Below are positions 8,628-18,296 of a DNA stretch of 64,000 nucleotides, piece by piece. The translations under genes were made by a program, and so were the position numbers. The DNA is taken from NCBI RefSeq assembly GCF_019966575.1, contig NZ_JAINFK010000001.1, positions 757,626 through 821,625 on the forward strand, read 5' to 3'. Below the pieces are notes generated by a model. It saw only the letters and a program-made list of their open reading frames with translations, had not been told where the DNA came from and did not search any database. Source of the stretch: Oricola cellulosilytica. GTDB taxonomy: Bacteria > Pseudomonadota > Alphaproteobacteria > Rhizobiales > Rhizobiaceae. How positions within the stretch are numbered: position 1 is the stretch's first letter; every line of letters begins with the position of its first letter.

Positions 8628-10487
8628 CTACCCCACTTCCCTAATCGCCGCCTTCGCGTCGTCCGGCCCGTCCAGCAGATCGGGAGCCGTTTGGCCTTGC
8701 AGCGCATAGAAACGGGCATAGATTCCGTCCGGCCTGGAGACAAGCTCGCGATGAGTTCCCTCCTCGACCACGCGGCCCGCATCCATGACGATAATCTTGT
8801 CGGCGCTGACGACCGTCGACAGGCGGTGGGCGATGACGATCGTCGTGCGGTCCCGCATGATCTTGTCGAGGGCATCCTGGACGAGCTTTTCGGAATCGTT
8901 GTCAAGCGCCGATGTCGCCTCGTCCAACAGCAGGATCGGCGCGTTGCGCACGATGGCGCGGGCGATCGACAATCGCTGGCGCTGACCGCCGGAAAGGGTC
9001 ACGCCGTTCTCGCCAACCGGCGTGTCATATCCCAGCGCCTGCTCGCGGATGAAACCGTCGGCATTGGCAAGCGCCGCCGCCTCCTCGATCTCGGCATCCG
9101 TCGCATCGGGGCGTCCGTAGCGGATGTTGTCGCGGATCGTCCCCTCGAAGAGGTAGGGCTGCTGCGATACATAGGCGATCGAGCCGCGCAGCGATGCCTT
9201 GGTGACTCCTCGAATGTCCTGGCCATCGATGGCGATGACGCCGCTGTCCGGATCGTAGAAGCGCTGGACCAGCCCGATGACGGTCGACTTTCCGGCGCCG
9301 GATACGCCGACGATGGCCGTTGTCTTGCCGGCCTCGGCGACGAGCGACAGGCGTGTGAGCACGGGCGCTCCGTCATCGTAGGAAAAATCGACCTTGTCGA
9401 AGACGATCTGCCCGCGATCGACGTGCAGATCAGAGGCGTCCGGCGCGTCGCGCTGTCTTGGCTCCAGATCGAGCAGCTCGTAGATCATGCGCGCATTGAC
9501 CATGGCGCGTTCGAGATTGACCTGCAGCCGGGCGAGCCGCTTGGCCGGCTCGTAGGCGAGCATCAGAGCGGTGATGAAGGCAAACATCGCGCCCGGGGGC
9601 TGGTCGGCGGTGATCGCGCGGAACCCGCCATATCCGATGACCGAGGCGATCGCCAGACCGGCGAGGATTTCCGAAAGCGGCGTCACCCTTTCCGAAACAC
9701 TGGCCAGTTTGTCGGCGCGTTCGCGGGCCCGCTCGATCATGTCGCCAATGCGCGCCCTGAGCTGGTCTTCCATTGTGAACGCCTTGACGACGGTGATGCC
9801 CTGCGACACCTCCTGCATCGTCCCGATCACGCTGGCGTTCAGAGTGACCGTTTCGCGCACCACGCCCCGCACGCGGCGCGACACATAGGTGACCGCCAGA
9901 ATCAGCGGAGGCGCGACAAGGAAGGCGATCAGCGACAGGAACCAGTCCTGGGTGACCATCACGAACAGAAGTCCGACGAGGGCGACGAAATCTCGCGCGA
10001 TCGACGTCATTGTAATCGACAACACGTCGCGCACGCCGGTCACGTTCTGATTGATGCGCGCGGCAAGCTGCCCGGAACGCTCGTCGGCGAAGAAGTTCAC
10101 GCCCAGCGACAGAAGCTTGTTGAAGACCCTCTTCTGGTATCTCGCGACGATGTCGTTGCCGATCCGGGCCAGCATGATCGCCTGCAGGTAGCTGGCAATG
10201 CCGCGGATGAGAAAGGCCATGAATACGGCAATACAGATCAGGACGATTAGGTCGGAGCGCTGACGGTAGAATATCTCGTCTATCACGTCGCGCATGATCC
10301 ATGCGGCAAACGCCGTCGTCACCGCGACGAGAACGAGGCAGACGATCGCGATCGCATAGGTGCCAAGATACTCGCGGCCGTTCTCGGATACGATCCTCTT
10401 CAGCACCGCGTAAACGGAGCTGGCCGTCAGCGTGGGTTTTCCTCGAATTCCGTCCAACGGTCTTTCCGCAACAGGTCCGCTTCGCAA
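8628..10487 (-). CDS. MsbA-like ABC exporter, fused permease and ATPase
   Basis: A 619-aa half-transporter. Six transmembrane helices occupy about residues 35-330, then the nucleotide-binding domain follows with Walker [10 protein letters not shown] (394-402), Q-loop SQQPYLF, signature LSGGQ (about 498), Walker B LLLDEA and H-loop HRLST. The substrate is unknown; relatives include MsbA-type lipid flippases, and an envelope role would fit the nearby dapB and mepA. The N-terminus is uncertain. The frame opens at a TTG (10487) without a good ribosome site, and further TTG/CTG/GTG codons lie at 10457 and after, one behind a GAGGA. It begins 38 bp after glk. Confidence 0.85.
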   Translation of the reverse strand: MRSGPVAERPLDGIRGKPTLTASSVYAVLKRIVSENGREYLGTYAIAIVCLVLVAVTTAFAAWIMRDVIDEIFYRQRSDLIVLICIAVFMAFLIRGIASYLQAIMLARIGNDIVARYQKRVFNKLLSLGVNFFADERSGQLAARINQNVTGVRDVLSITMTSIARDFVALVGLLFVMVTQDWFLSLIAFLVAPPLILAVTYVSRRVRGVVRETVTLNASVIGTMQEVSQGITVVKAFTMEDQLRARIGDMIERARERADKLASVSERVTPLSEILAGLAIASVIGYGGFRAITADQPPGAMFAFITALMLAYEPAKRLARLQVNLERAMVNARMIYELLDLEPRQRDAPDASDLHVDRGQIVFDKVDFSYDDGAPVLTRLSLVAEAGKTTAIVGVSGAGKSTVIGLVQRFYDPDSGVIAIDGQDIRGVTKASLRGSIAYVSQQPYLFEGTIRDNIRYGRPDATDAEIEEAAALANADGFIREQALGYDTPVGENGVTLSGGQRQRLSIARAIVRNAPILLLDEATSALDNDSEKLVQDALDKIMRDRTTIVIAHRLSTVVSADKIIVMDAGRVVEEGTHRELVSRPDGIYARFYALQGQTAPDLLDGPDDAKAAIREVG

Positions 10488-10525
10488 GGGCTATTACCGG
10501 TCGTCGAACAGACGGGCAAGCGGGG

Positions 10526-11557
10526 TCAATCGGCGCGCCACCAGCGTCCTTCCACATCGACGCCAAACCGCGAGGGCGTGCGTGCATAGGCCGCGAGCCC
10601 CTCGAGGGGCGCCTGATCGTGCAGGATCACATAGACCGGAACCTGCTCCAGGAGATTGCGATGCGGCTCCTTGTTGTCAAAGGCTGCGCGAAAGCGCTTC
10701 TCGTCGAGCATGGGCAGGATCTTGTGGGTGATGCCGCCGGTCAGGTAGATGCCGCCGCGCGCCATGAAGATCAGGGCGAGATCACCCGATATCCGCGCCA
10801 GATATTCGAGGAAGAGATCTGCGGTCTCGACGGCAACCGGGTCGCTTCCGTCGAGTGCGGCGGCGGTGATCTCCTCGGGTTTCGAAAGGGCCGGCGATTT
10901 CGCGTCCGCCTTCGCGACCGCGCGATAGAGATTGACCAGTCCGCGTCCGCAAAGAATCTGCTCGCCGGAGACCCGGCCGCCGATCGTCTCGAGATGCGGG
11001 AAGACCTGGTAATCGCGCTCGGTGCGGGGACCGATATCGACATGGCCACCCTCCCCCGGAACGGGTATCCAGGTATTGGCGCCGTGCACGATACCGGCGA
11101 CCCCAAGCCCTGTTCCGGGCCCGATCACCACCCGGTTCGAGCTTTCTATTTTCTCACCGCCGCCAACCGGCTTGAGAAACTCCCCGTCTAGCGCCACGAC
11201 CGCCAGAGCCTGTGCCTCGTAATCGTTGAGCACGATCACATCTCCAAAACCCTGAGTCTCAATGAGCTGTTTCGGCCGCACGATCCAGTCGCAATTCGTC
11301 AGGTCTATCTCGTCGCCGTCGGTCGGCCCGGCCACCGCCAGAACGGCGGTCCTCGGCTGGATCGAGGTCTTGTCGAGGACGACCGACTGGATGGCTTCAT
11401 CGAGCGTCGGGTAGTCCGCCGTCTTGATGGAGGGGAACCGCTTGGCCTCGGCATAGGAATCCGTGACGATCGCAAAGCGGGCATTGGTTCCGCCAATATC
11501 GGCGATCAGGATCGGAAAATGGAGGACTTTTGCCGTCCCTGAAGATACGTTAGCCAT
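10526..11557 (-). CDS. glk: Glucokinase
   Basis: Phosphorylates glucose to glucose-6-phosphate with [16 protein letters not shown] is the phosphate-1 motif of the ROK-related bacterial hexokinases, [12 protein letters not shown] follows the sugar-binding site, and [10 protein letters not shown] and [11 protein letters not shown] are glucokinase hallmarks (Glu and His near the sugar). The length (343 aa) is normal for alphaproteobacteria. The first eight bases overlap the end of mgsA, so translation is coupled. Linkage to mgsA suggests joint control of sugar-phosphate entry and its overflow branch. Confidence 0.95.
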   Translation of the reverse strand: MANVSSGTAKVLHFPILIADIGGTNARFAIVTDSYAEAKRFPSIKTADYPTLDEAIQSVVLDKTSIQPRTAVLAVAGPTDGDEIDLTNCDWIVRPKQLIETQGFGDVIVLNDYEAQALAVVALDGEFLKPVGGGEKIESSNRVVIGPGTGLGVAGIVHGANTWIPVPGEGGHVDIGPRTERDYQVFPHLETIGGRVSGEQILCGRGLVNLYRAVAKADAKSPALSKPEEITAAALDGSDPVAVETADLFLEYLARISGDLALIFMARGGIYLTGGITHKILPMLDEKRFRAAFDNKEPHRNLLEQVPVYVILHDQAPLEGLAAYARTPSRFGVDVEGRWWRAD

Positions 11558-11954
11558 CGGCCGTTCCTTTTTCCCTGTCTCGCAAGAACGCCAGCAGCGC
11601 TTCAGCCGACTTGCGGTTTAACGCGAGTGCGATGTCGTACACAATGGCGAGACGCATGAGCGCCTTTACGTCGACGTCGTGCGGCATCGGCGTAAGCGGA
11701 TCCACGAAAAATACGACCGCTTCGATGTCGCCCTCGGCAATCATTGCGCCTATCTGCTGGTCCCCGCCCAGAGGCCCGCTCTTGAGGCGCCGCAGCGTCA
11801 GTTGCGGACACGCTTCAACCAGCCGGCCCCCCGTTGTGCCTGTTGCGACCAGCTCATACCTGCCGAGTTCGGCGGCATGCCGGCGCACGAAGTCAACGAG
11901 ATTATCCTTCTTCTGGTCATGGGCGACCAGCGCGATGCGCCGTTTTCCGCTCAT
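11550..11954 (-). CDS. mgsA: Methylglyoxal synthase
   Basis: Converts dihydroxyacetone phosphate to methylglyoxal and phosphate, a bypass that relieves sugar-phosphate stress. [44 protein letters not shown] and [18 protein letters not shown] cover the family's substrate phosphate loop and catalytic Asp. ATG 11954 gives 134 aa. An upstream in-frame ATG at 11972 is possible, but the G-rich stretch lies between the two. Confidence 0.94.
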   Translation of the reverse strand: MSGKRRIALVAHDQKKDNLVDFVRRHAAELGRYELVATGTTGGRLVEACPQLTLRRLKSGPLGGDQQIGAMIAEGDIEAVVFFVDPLTPMPHDVDVKALMRLAIVYDIALALNRKSAEALLAFLRDREKGTADG

Positions 11955-12044
11955 TCCGACATTGCCCCGCATCGATGTAATTAAATCGTTTGAACCGCAT
12001 AAGGCAAATGGTGCGCGGATAAAAGTCCGAATCGGGAATGCAGT

Positions 12045-13106
12045 TCAGTCCGGGCGAGGGGACGGCACCGGAATGATTACCGGCAAGCGCGAATCTGTCG
12101 CCGGGACAGCCGCAACAGGTATGGCCGATGCCCGCGCCAGGTCCGGCTTGTAGCCGGTATCGTAGGTGACGAGAGATTCGTCGGCAGGAGCCGCACCGCG
12201 CAGTACGGCCGAGCAGGCCTTCGGCAACTGAGCGAGCGTAATCTCGCGTTTCTTGGGCGGCTTTGCTCCCGGCTCCGGCTTTTTCGGAGCCCAGGGTTCC
12301 GAAGTGAACCACCAGTCGAGCGAGCCATCGCAGCCATTGCCGGGCGGCGTAGTATTCTGCGGGCGGCAATTCGCCGAATCGGAGGGACAACGGATGCGCA
12401 CGTGAAAGTGATAGTGGTGCCCGTAATAGGGTCGTATCTTTCGCATCCAGGAATCATTGGCGCGGGATGCGCCGTACCGGTCGCACATCGCTTTCTTGAT
12501 GCCGGGGTGGACGAAGATGCGCTCCACCTCGTCATAGGAGGCGGCGCGGGCGATCAGCCGGCCATGCGCCGGACTCCATATCTCCGGGTCGACGTGGAGG
12601 GAGTTGGCCTTGAGCATCGATACGGCGCTGACATTGGCGCGTTCGCTGACCGTCAGGCGGCGATCCGGCATCTTTGTCAGCCAGATGTCTGCATCGAGCC
12701 CGACCTGGTGCGAGGCGTGGCCCGACAACATCGGCCCGCCTCGCGGCTGCGAGATATCGCCGACCAGCAGACCCGGCCACCCGTCCTGAACGGCTTCGCG
12801 GGAGAGTTTCTGAAGCAGCGCGATCATATCCGGATGGCCCCAGCGGCGGTTGCGCTCCAAACGCATGGCCTGCCAGGTCGGCCCGTCAACGGGCATGGCG
12901 ACCGCGCCCGCCACGCATCCCTTGGAGTAGAAGCCGTGGGCCGCGGGTGCGCTCACGGTCGGCAGGGGCGTGCGGCCGAACAGCTCCTTCGCCGCCGTCT
13001 GGGCCCGGGCTCCATGGGCCGAGACCGCAACGAGCGCGGCCCCCAGGACAAACATGCGGAGCCGCTTGTGGCCGGCCGACGGTCTGAAAGTCATTCTCAT
13101 GCTCAT
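12045..13106 (-). CDS. mepA: Penicillin-insensitive murein endopeptidase MepA
   Basis: A secreted LAS-family zinc metallopeptidase that cuts DD- and LD-cross-links in peptidoglycan. A signal peptide (basic start, hydrophobic LRMFVLGAALVAVSAHGARA, cleavage before QT) is followed by GHASHQVGLDADIWL, which supplies the zinc His and Asp, and GHHYHFHVRIRCP with the C-terminal HxH zinc ligand. The 353-aa protein has a tail of about 60 residues after the catalytic domain that is proline- and basic-rich. ATG 13106 is chosen because GAGG lies nine bases upstream. It stands alone between mgsA (90 bp) and the GT-C gene. Confidence 0.94.
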   Translation of the reverse strand: MSMRMTFRPSAGHKRLRMFVLGAALVAVSAHGARAQTAAKELFGRTPLPTVSAPAAHGFYSKGCVAGAVAMPVDGPTWQAMRLERNRRWGHPDMIALLQKLSREAVQDGWPGLLVGDISQPRGGPMLSGHASHQVGLDADIWLTKMPDRRLTVSERANVSAVSMLKANSLHVDPEIWSPAHGRLIARAASYDEVERIFVHPGIKKAMCDRYGASRANDSWMRKIRPYYGHHYHFHVRIRCPSDSANCRPQNTTPPGNGCDGSLDWWFTSEPWAPKKPEPGAKPPKKREITLAQLPKACSAVLRGAAPADESLVTYDTGYKPDLARASAIPVAAVPATDSRLPVIIPVPSPRPD

Positions 13107-13170
13107 CAAAGGGCCTCAGGTCATGTCCGTCAGAGCGTAAACCGGTTCGCCGCCCACTCAAAGAGGCCGG

Positions 13171-14991
13171 TTACCGGCGGACGCGGTAAACGGGCATCGG
13201 TGTGTTCCAGGTGCCGGGAACAGGTTCGAGCCAGGCGAGGTTCCGTTCATCCCGCAATCGCGCCTGAAAGCCGTCAGGAGAGGCATTGATGAACTCGAAC
13301 CCGTCGGCAGCGTTCAAACAATCGGCGACATGGGTGACGCCGTGCCGCTCAAGGAGGGTCCGTGCTTCCTCCGGCGGCGCCAGCATCACTTGGATCAGCA
13401 GGAGATTTCCGCCGGTGTTGCGATGATAGGGCCCGGCAATAGCGCGATGGGGCGTGTAAAGGAGCAGGCTTGCACCGATGTCCGTCGCGCCGAGGACCAC
13501 CCCGGCCGGCTCCTCCTGGAGTGTTTCATAGAGATCGGCGGTGTAGCAATAATCACGTGGAGACACGCTGGCGGCCTGCTGCTGCAGCGGGGGAGTGCCG
13601 GAAAACAGGGCCGCAGCATATGCTGCGCCCATCCACCAAACCAGATTGACGGATAGCAACCAGGCGCCGGCCAACGCCAGCGTTTGGGTCCTGGACCGTC
13701 TCGCCGGCATGCCGCTCCGGATATCCGCGATCCAGAAGCCAAGCGGTAGAATTGCGAAGGCCGTGGCGAAAACGAAGCCGCGCTGCTGCCATGCCGTCAC
13801 GGCTATCCCCATCGCCAGGAAGGCGAGAAATACCGCCAGCGGACGGCGATCGCGCCCGGCTTTCCGGAGCGAAAAAAGCGTCACGACAACCGCGCAGACG
13901 GCGAGAGCGAAAAGCCCGGGAAGCGCGAACGGATCGGTCATCCAGAGTTTGCCGATTGAGCGCGTTTCAACAACGCCCTCCAGCCAGAACTCGTGCAGGC
14001 GCGGATCAAGCGAAGCGAGTGGATTTTCGAGACATTGGGGGAATGCGGCGGTGACGACCGCAAGCATCACCGCGCCGACGGCCAGAACGGCAAGTCCGCG
14101 CCAGAGCCCACCGCGCCGGATATATGTGGCGGCCGCCAACCCGGCACCGCCCAGCGTCGCTGCAACGAGATGAAACGCCGAAAAGGCGTCGCAGGTGTCA
14201 TTTCGCCAGTTCCCGGGGCCAACGGTGGCCAGAAACACGGCGACGGTTGTCACCGCCAGCGACAGGCCGAATGCCCGCGCCTCGTCCTTGCCGGTGGAGC
14301 CGATGGTAAATCCTGTCGCCGCCAAGGCCCCGGCCAGCGCGACATAGGGCAAGGCCTCCATGCCTATCGCCAGCATCAGGACCGCCGTGGCCCCGGCGGC
14401 GGCGTTCGCCGCGACGGGCCGGCTGCCGGGCAACAGCAGCGCCAGCAACCATAGTGCGAGGGCGATCTGAATGTTGTGATGGTCCAACGCGCCGGACGCG
14501 AAGGCGCCCGTGGTCCACAGCGCGAACGCGCCGACGACAGCGACCGGAAGGAGTGCCGCGCGCCGGCCGGTCCGGACGCAGGCCGTTACAAGCGCAAGCA
14601 TGGCGAGAAAAAAGGTCAGCGCCGGCCAGAGGATACGCGCCACCGCTTCCGCCTTTTCCAACGAGCCCGTGACCGCGGCTGCAGCTCGGACAATACCCGC
14701 TATCGGCGCATCGACGAGGCGCGACCAATGCATCGCCGTCCCCTCGGCAAGTCCCAGACGATACTGGGTCAGGTCGTACCAGGGCTGACCGCCGAGCAGA
14801 TCGCGCACCTGCACGAGCCGCATCAGATCGTCGGAATTCGGGATACCGACATCAGCGGCGCGCAGGCCGACCGCAACGACAAAGAGCGTACCGCATGAGG
14901 CCAGCAGCGCCGGCTCGAACCAGCCTGCGCGGTCTCCTTCGCCGGCGCGCGACGGCGCGTGGGAAGACCGATCATCGGAAATCAGCGTCAT
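13171..14991 (-). CDS. Polytopic GT-C-type glycosyltransferase-like membrane protein
   Basis: A 606-aa protein with about 11-13 predicted membrane helices and a soluble C-terminal domain (about 480-606). The first loop carries acidic Asp54-Asp55 (NSDDLMRLVQVRDLL) and MHWSRLVDAP, and the second a SGALDHHNIQ motif near 166-175. Paired acidic residues in the first periplasmic loop are how lipid-linked-sugar GT-C enzymes bind metal and donor, and DHH-type motifs occur in STT3/PglB-like relatives. The acceptor is unknown. It is divergent (86 bp) from a GT2 synthase and GtrA flippase, so it is the probable transferase of a GtrABC-like set. Confidence 0.72.
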   Translation of the reverse strand: MTLISDDRSSHAPSRAGEGDRAGWFEPALLASCGTLFVVAVGLRAADVGIPNSDDLMRLVQVRDLLGGQPWYDLTQYRLGLAEGTAMHWSRLVDAPIAGIVRAAAAVTGSLEKAEAVARILWPALTFFLAMLALVTACVRTGRRAALLPVAVVGAFALWTTGAFASGALDHHNIQIALALWLLALLLPGSRPVAANAAAGATAVLMLAIGMEALPYVALAGALAATGFTIGSTGKDEARAFGLSLAVTTVAVFLATVGPGNWRNDTCDAFSAFHLVAATLGGAGLAAATYIRRGGLWRGLAVLAVGAVMLAVVTAAFPQCLENPLASLDPRLHEFWLEGVVETRSIGKLWMTDPFALPGLFALAVCAVVVTLFSLRKAGRDRRPLAVFLAFLAMGIAVTAWQQRGFVFATAFAILPLGFWIADIRSGMPARRSRTQTLALAGAWLLSVNLVWWMGAAYAAALFSGTPPLQQQAASVSPRDYCYTADLYETLQEEPAGVVLGATDIGASLLLYTPHRAIAGPYHRNTGGNLLLIQVMLAPPEEARTLLERHGVTHVADCLNAADGFEFINASPDGFQARLRDERNLAWLEPVPGTWNTPMPVYRVRR

Positions 14992-15077
14992 CAGATACGA
15001 TCCGCACCGAGAAAACGCGTTATACGTAAACTTAACCGGATCAAGAAAAGGTAAAGCAAACCGCTCGGGGACAATCC
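14992..15077. promoter_or_regulatory. Divergent promoter region of the Gtr-like module
   Basis: 86 bp between two divergent starts, visibly more AT-rich than its surroundings (e.g. GCGTTATACGTAAACTTAAC). It must carry promoters for both the GT-C gene (minus) and the GT2-GtrA pair (plus). TATAAC on the minus strand is a possible -10 element, but spacing to a -35 is poor, so no exact promoter is claimed. Confidence 0.4.
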
Positions 15078-16142
15078 ATGCCGGAATACGCGCCTTTCGA
15101 AACCCTCGATATCGCAGTCATTCTGCCGTGCTACAACGAGGCGCCCACGATCGGCGACGTGGTTCGGGGTTTCGGCGACGCGCTGCCCTCCGCGCGCATA
15201 TACGTGTTCGACAACAACTCGTCCGACCACACGGCCATCGAGGCGCGCCGGGCAGGCGCGACCGTCGTGCAGGAACGCCGCCAGGGCAAGGGCCATGTCG
15301 TCCGCCGGATGTTCTCCGACATCGAGGCCGATCTTTACATCATGGCCGATGGCGACGGCACCTATTCCCCCGAGGACGCGCCGCAGCTCGTCGCGACGCT
15401 GCTGAGCGAGCGCGTCGACATGGTGGTCGGCGTACGCTCCGGAGTGCGCGAAGACGCAGGGCGCAGCGGCCACGCGTTCGGGAACCGCGCGTTCAACCGC
15501 CTTTACCGGTACATGTTCGGTACCGATTTCTCCGACATCCTGTCCGGCTACCGCGTGTTCACGCGGCGCTTCGTCAAGAGCTTCCCGGCAATCTCGTCCG
15601 GGTTCGAAATCGAGACGGAGATGTCGGTCCATGCCAGCCAGATGAAGCTTCCGGTGGCAGAGGTCGCGCTCGACTATGGGCGCCGCCCCGCGGGGTCGTC
15701 GTCGAAGCTGTCGACGGTGCGCGACGGCGTGCGCATCCTGTTCATGTTCGTGCGGATGATGAAGGAGACGCAGCCACTGCGCTTTTTCTCGTTGATCGCC
15801 GGGCTCCTGTTTGCGGCCAGCGTCTTCTTCATGATCCCGCCCGTCCTGGAGTATTTGACGACGGGTATTGTCAGCCGCGTGCCGACATGGATCGGCGCCG
15901 TCGGACTTCTGCTCCTCGCGACGCTGATGATGGTGACCGGCCTCATCCTCGATTCGGTCGCCGCCGGGCGCGTGGAACAAATGCGCATGGCTTATCTCAA
16001 CCAGCCGGCACGCCGCGGCGAGATGCGAGCCGGCTCCCGTGAAAGGACACGGCGGACGGACAGGCCAGCGGCCACCCGCAAGGACGCGGAGGACAAAGCA
16101 AGTCGCGTCAAGGGAAGACGCGTCAAGGCCGGCGGTTCGTGA
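15078..16142 (+). CDS. GT2 polyprenyl-phosphate sugar synthase (DPM1-like) with membrane anchor
   Basis: A 354-aa family-2 glycosyltransferase. AVILPCYNEAPTIGDVV, VFDNNSSDHT and MADGDGTYSPED (the metal-binding DxD) make up the GT-A fold (about 12-225). SGYRVFTRRF and a KLSTVRDGVRI stretch are typical of dolichol/undecaprenyl-phosphate mannosyl/glucosyltransferases. Two membrane helices follow (about 235-300), then a very basic tail of roughly 45 residues rich in Arg/Lys. It probably loads a sugar on a polyprenyl phosphate at the inner face of the membrane. ATG 15078 has CGGGGA upstream. Its stop overlaps the GTG of the GtrA gene. Confidence 0.85.
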   Translation: MPEYAPFETLDIAVILPCYNEAPTIGDVVRGFGDALPSARIYVFDNNSSDHTAIEARRAGATVVQERRQGKGHVVRRMFSDIEADLYIMADGDGTYSPEDAPQLVATLLSERVDMVVGVRSGVREDAGRSGHAFGNRAFNRLYRYMFGTDFSDILSGYRVFTRRFVKSFPAISSGFEIETEMSVHASQMKLPVAEVALDYGRRPAGSSSKLSTVRDGVRILFMFVRMMKETQPLRFFSLIAGLLFAASVFFMIPPVLEYLTTGIVSRVPTWIGAVGLLLLATLMMVTGLILDSVAAGRVEQMRMAYLNQPARRGEMRAGSRERTRRTDRPAATRKDAEDKASRVKGRRVKAGGS

Positions 16143-16552
16143 AGATGGCATTTGTCTTGCCGAAGCGCCTCATGCGGCGATTTTTCGGGTTTGCCGTCGC
16201 GGGCGGGACCGGTTTCGTGGTCGACGCGTCGGTGCTGACCGGCCTGATGGCGTTCACGCCGCTCGGCCCTTTCAGCGCGCGGATATTCGCCATCGGCGCG
16301 GCCATGTTCGCGACATGGATGATCAACCGCACGATGACGTTCGGCAAGAGCGACCGCCACGTCGTCAGGGAAGGCGCGCGCTACGGCGCCGTTGCGATCA
16401 CGGGAGCCGTGCTGAATTATGCGATCTATTCCGGGCTGTTGCTGGCCGCACCGAACCTGTTCACGCCGCTTGGCGCGCTGGTTATCGCCGTCGCTTTCGT
16501 GACCGTCTTTTCCTATGTCGGCTATTCACGCTTCGTGTTTTCGCGCGGCTAG
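16139..16552 (+). CDS. GtrA-like four-helix flippase
   Basis: A 137-aa GtrA/DPMS-family (PF04138) protein with four membrane helices. RFFGFAVAGGTGFVVDASVL, WMINRTMTF and SRFVFS are the family's characteristic ends. GtrA proteins flip polyprenyl-phosphate sugars to the periplasm. The start is GTG 16139, whose GTGA overlaps the stop of the upstream GT2 gene by four bases; ATG 16145 is the alternative. The tight coupling supports a joint job with the synthase. Confidence 0.88.
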   Translation: MKMAFVLPKRLMRRFFGFAVAGGTGFVVDASVLTGLMAFTPLGPFSARIFAIGAAMFATWMINRTMTFGKSDRHVVREGARYGAVAITGAVLNYAIYSGLLLAAPNLFTPLGALVIAVAFVTVFSYVGYSRFVFSRG

Positions 16553-16558
16553 GACCGT

Positions 16559-17542
16559 TCAGATGCTCTCCCACCCGCCGCTCTTGCCGGCGCGATAGAT
16601 CGCATCGATAACCCTCTGGTTCTTCACCGAGGATTCAAGCGTCATCACCTCGCCCTCGCCGCTGGCGGCGCGGACGAACGCCTCGACCTGCAGCCGGTAC
16701 TGCCTGACGCCGGTGAAGCGGAAGATTTCGGTCCTGCCGTGCGGAGCATCGTGCAGGCGCACCTCGTCACCCTCATAGAGGTTCGAATTCCAGGGGGTCG
16801 ACATTTCGATGAAACCCTTGTCGCCGTGAAAGGCGATGGTCTGCCGGTTGGCGAGCTGGGTGGAGATGTAGAACGTCAATTCGAACCCGCCGAAATCGGC
16901 GCGAACGCTGGCGTAACGGTCAATCCCGAAATCCGGATCGTAATCGACGGTTGCCTGAAGGCGGACCGGCTCCATGCCGGTCGCGAAGCGGGTCGTCACG
17001 GTCGGATAGACGCCAATGTCGGGAATAACCCCGCCGCCGAGCTCCGGCCTGTTGCGCATGTTCGCGGGGTCGACGTTGAAATAGGTGAATGCGCCGTCGA
17101 CCTGGCGCAGCGTTCCAATGGCGCCATCGGCGATCAGGTCGCGCACCTTGTGGAGTTGCGGGTGATAGATGACCATGAAGGCCTCTGACACGGTGACGCC
17201 GTTGCGGTCGCGTGCTGCGATGACGTCATCGATCTGCCCCGCGTCCAGCGCGAGAGGCTTTTCAACGAGCACATGTTTTCCCGCGTCGGCTGACTTGATC
17301 GCCCACTCGACGTGAAGATCGGTGGTCAGCGGTATGTAGACGCCGTCCACCGTATCGGAGGCGAGCATCGCCTCGTAGGACCCGAATGCGTGCGGCGCGC
17401 CGAAGCGGCTGGCAACCTCATCCGCGCGGCTCCCATCGCGGCTGGCGACGGCGGAGAGTACGCCATTGGCGCTCTCGCAGATCGCCGGAATGACCTGCTC
17501 GCGGCCGATCTTCGCCGTCGAAAGAACTCCCCACCTGAACAT
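16559..17542 (-). CDS. Gfo/Idh/MocA-family oxidoreductase
   Basis: An NAD(P)-dependent sugar/inositol-type dehydrogenase of 327 aa. The N-terminal Rossmann domain starts [32 protein letters not shown] near residue 98 holds the conserved EKP, and [17 protein letters not shown] lies where the catalytic region begins. The C-terminal alpha/beta domain spans about 120-320. Substrate unknown. ATG 17542 is preferred over ATG 17548 because AAGGA lies six bases before it, but abuts the other. It converges on gtrA with a 6-bp gap. Confidence 0.86.
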   Translation of the reverse strand: MFRWGVLSTAKIGREQVIPAICESANGVLSAVASRDGSRADEVASRFGAPHAFGSYEAMLASDTVDGVYIPLTTDLHVEWAIKSADAGKHVLVEKPLALDAGQIDDVIAARDRNGVTVSEAFMVIYHPQLHKVRDLIADGAIGTLRQVDGAFTYFNVDPANMRNRPELGGGVIPDIGVYPTVTTRFATGMEPVRLQATVDYDPDFGIDRYASVRADFGGFELTFYISTQLANRQTIAFHGDKGFIEMSTPWNSNLYEGDEVRLHDAPHGRTEIFRFTGVRQYRLQVEAFVRAASGEGEVMTLESSVKNQRVIDAIYRAGKSGGWESI

Positions 17543-17678
17543 ATCCATTCCTTTCCGGTTGGTTGACGGATTGCCTTAACCGCCGGTGACCAGGCGCGTT
17601 CAAATGCGAACGCGCATCCCAAATCTATCTCAAAACCTCTGCCGCACACTTCTGTCACCTGTTGAGGGGCAGGCGGAC

Positions 17679-18296
17679 ATGAAGACATTTGCAACGATCT
17701 TCCTGACGATGAATACGCTTTTGGGGGCGTTTTCAACAGCGGCGCAGGCCGGGGATGCAAGACAAATCGCCCTGCACGTCAACTACATTGCGGCGCGGGC
17801 CTTCAGCGGATCCCTGGCGGTTCCGCCGGTCCCCAGGATCGGCGATAACCCGATCGAGCGGATCTGCATGACCGCCGCGCTCTATCACGAAGCGCGCGGG
17901 GAACCGCTGACCGGGCAACTGGCCGTGGCGCGGGTGATCCTGAACAGGGCGCGCAGCAGCGCCTATCCCGACAGCGTCTGCGGCGTGGTCTATCAGAACG
18001 CCCACTGGAAGAACCGCTGCCAGTTCTCGTTTGCCTGCGACGGACGCTCGGATTATCCCCGCAACGCGCGGTCCTTCAGAGCGCTGGACGCACTCTCGTC
18101 CGCAATCTTCGACAGCCGGCTCACCGACCGGCTGGTCGCATCCGATCCGCGCGAGATCAAGGCCGGCAATTTCGACCAGATCACGCATTACCACACGACC
18201 GCCGTCAGCCCGTCATGGGGCCGGAAAATCGGGCGGATCGGCCAGATCGGGGCGCATATCTTCTACCGCAGCGAACGCGTGGCGCGGAGCCTCTAA
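17679..18296 (+). CDS. Secreted SleB-type cell-wall hydrolase
   Basis: A 205-aa protein with a signal peptide ([20 protein letters not shown], cleavage near AQA-GD) and a Hydrolase_2 domain. [20 protein letters not shown] carries the catalytic Glu, followed by VCGVVYQN and CQFSFACDG, all typical of the SleB/CwlJ lytic transglycosylase family. In alphaproteobacteria these act on peptidoglycan in growth or division. An upstream in-frame start at 17586 would place 31 non-signal residues first; ATG 17679 behind AGGCGG is better. The 3' end overlaps pheT by four bases, tail to tail. Confidence 0.88.
   Translation: MKTFATIFLTMNTLLGAFSTAAQAGDARQIALHVNYIAARAFSGSLAVPPVPRIGDNPIERICMTAALYHEARGEPLTGQLAVARVILNRARSSAYPDSVCGVVYQNAHWKNRCQFSFACDGRSDYPRNARSFRALDALSSAIFDSRLTDRLVASDPREIKAGNFDQITHYHTTAVSPSWGRKIGRIGQIGAHIFYRSERVARSL

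Noticed and set aside
8610-10250. 546-codon plus-strand open frame opposite the ABC exporter
   Set aside because: The exporter has all ATPase motifs on the minus strand. The plus frame is rich in Arg/Asp/Gly runs without motif.
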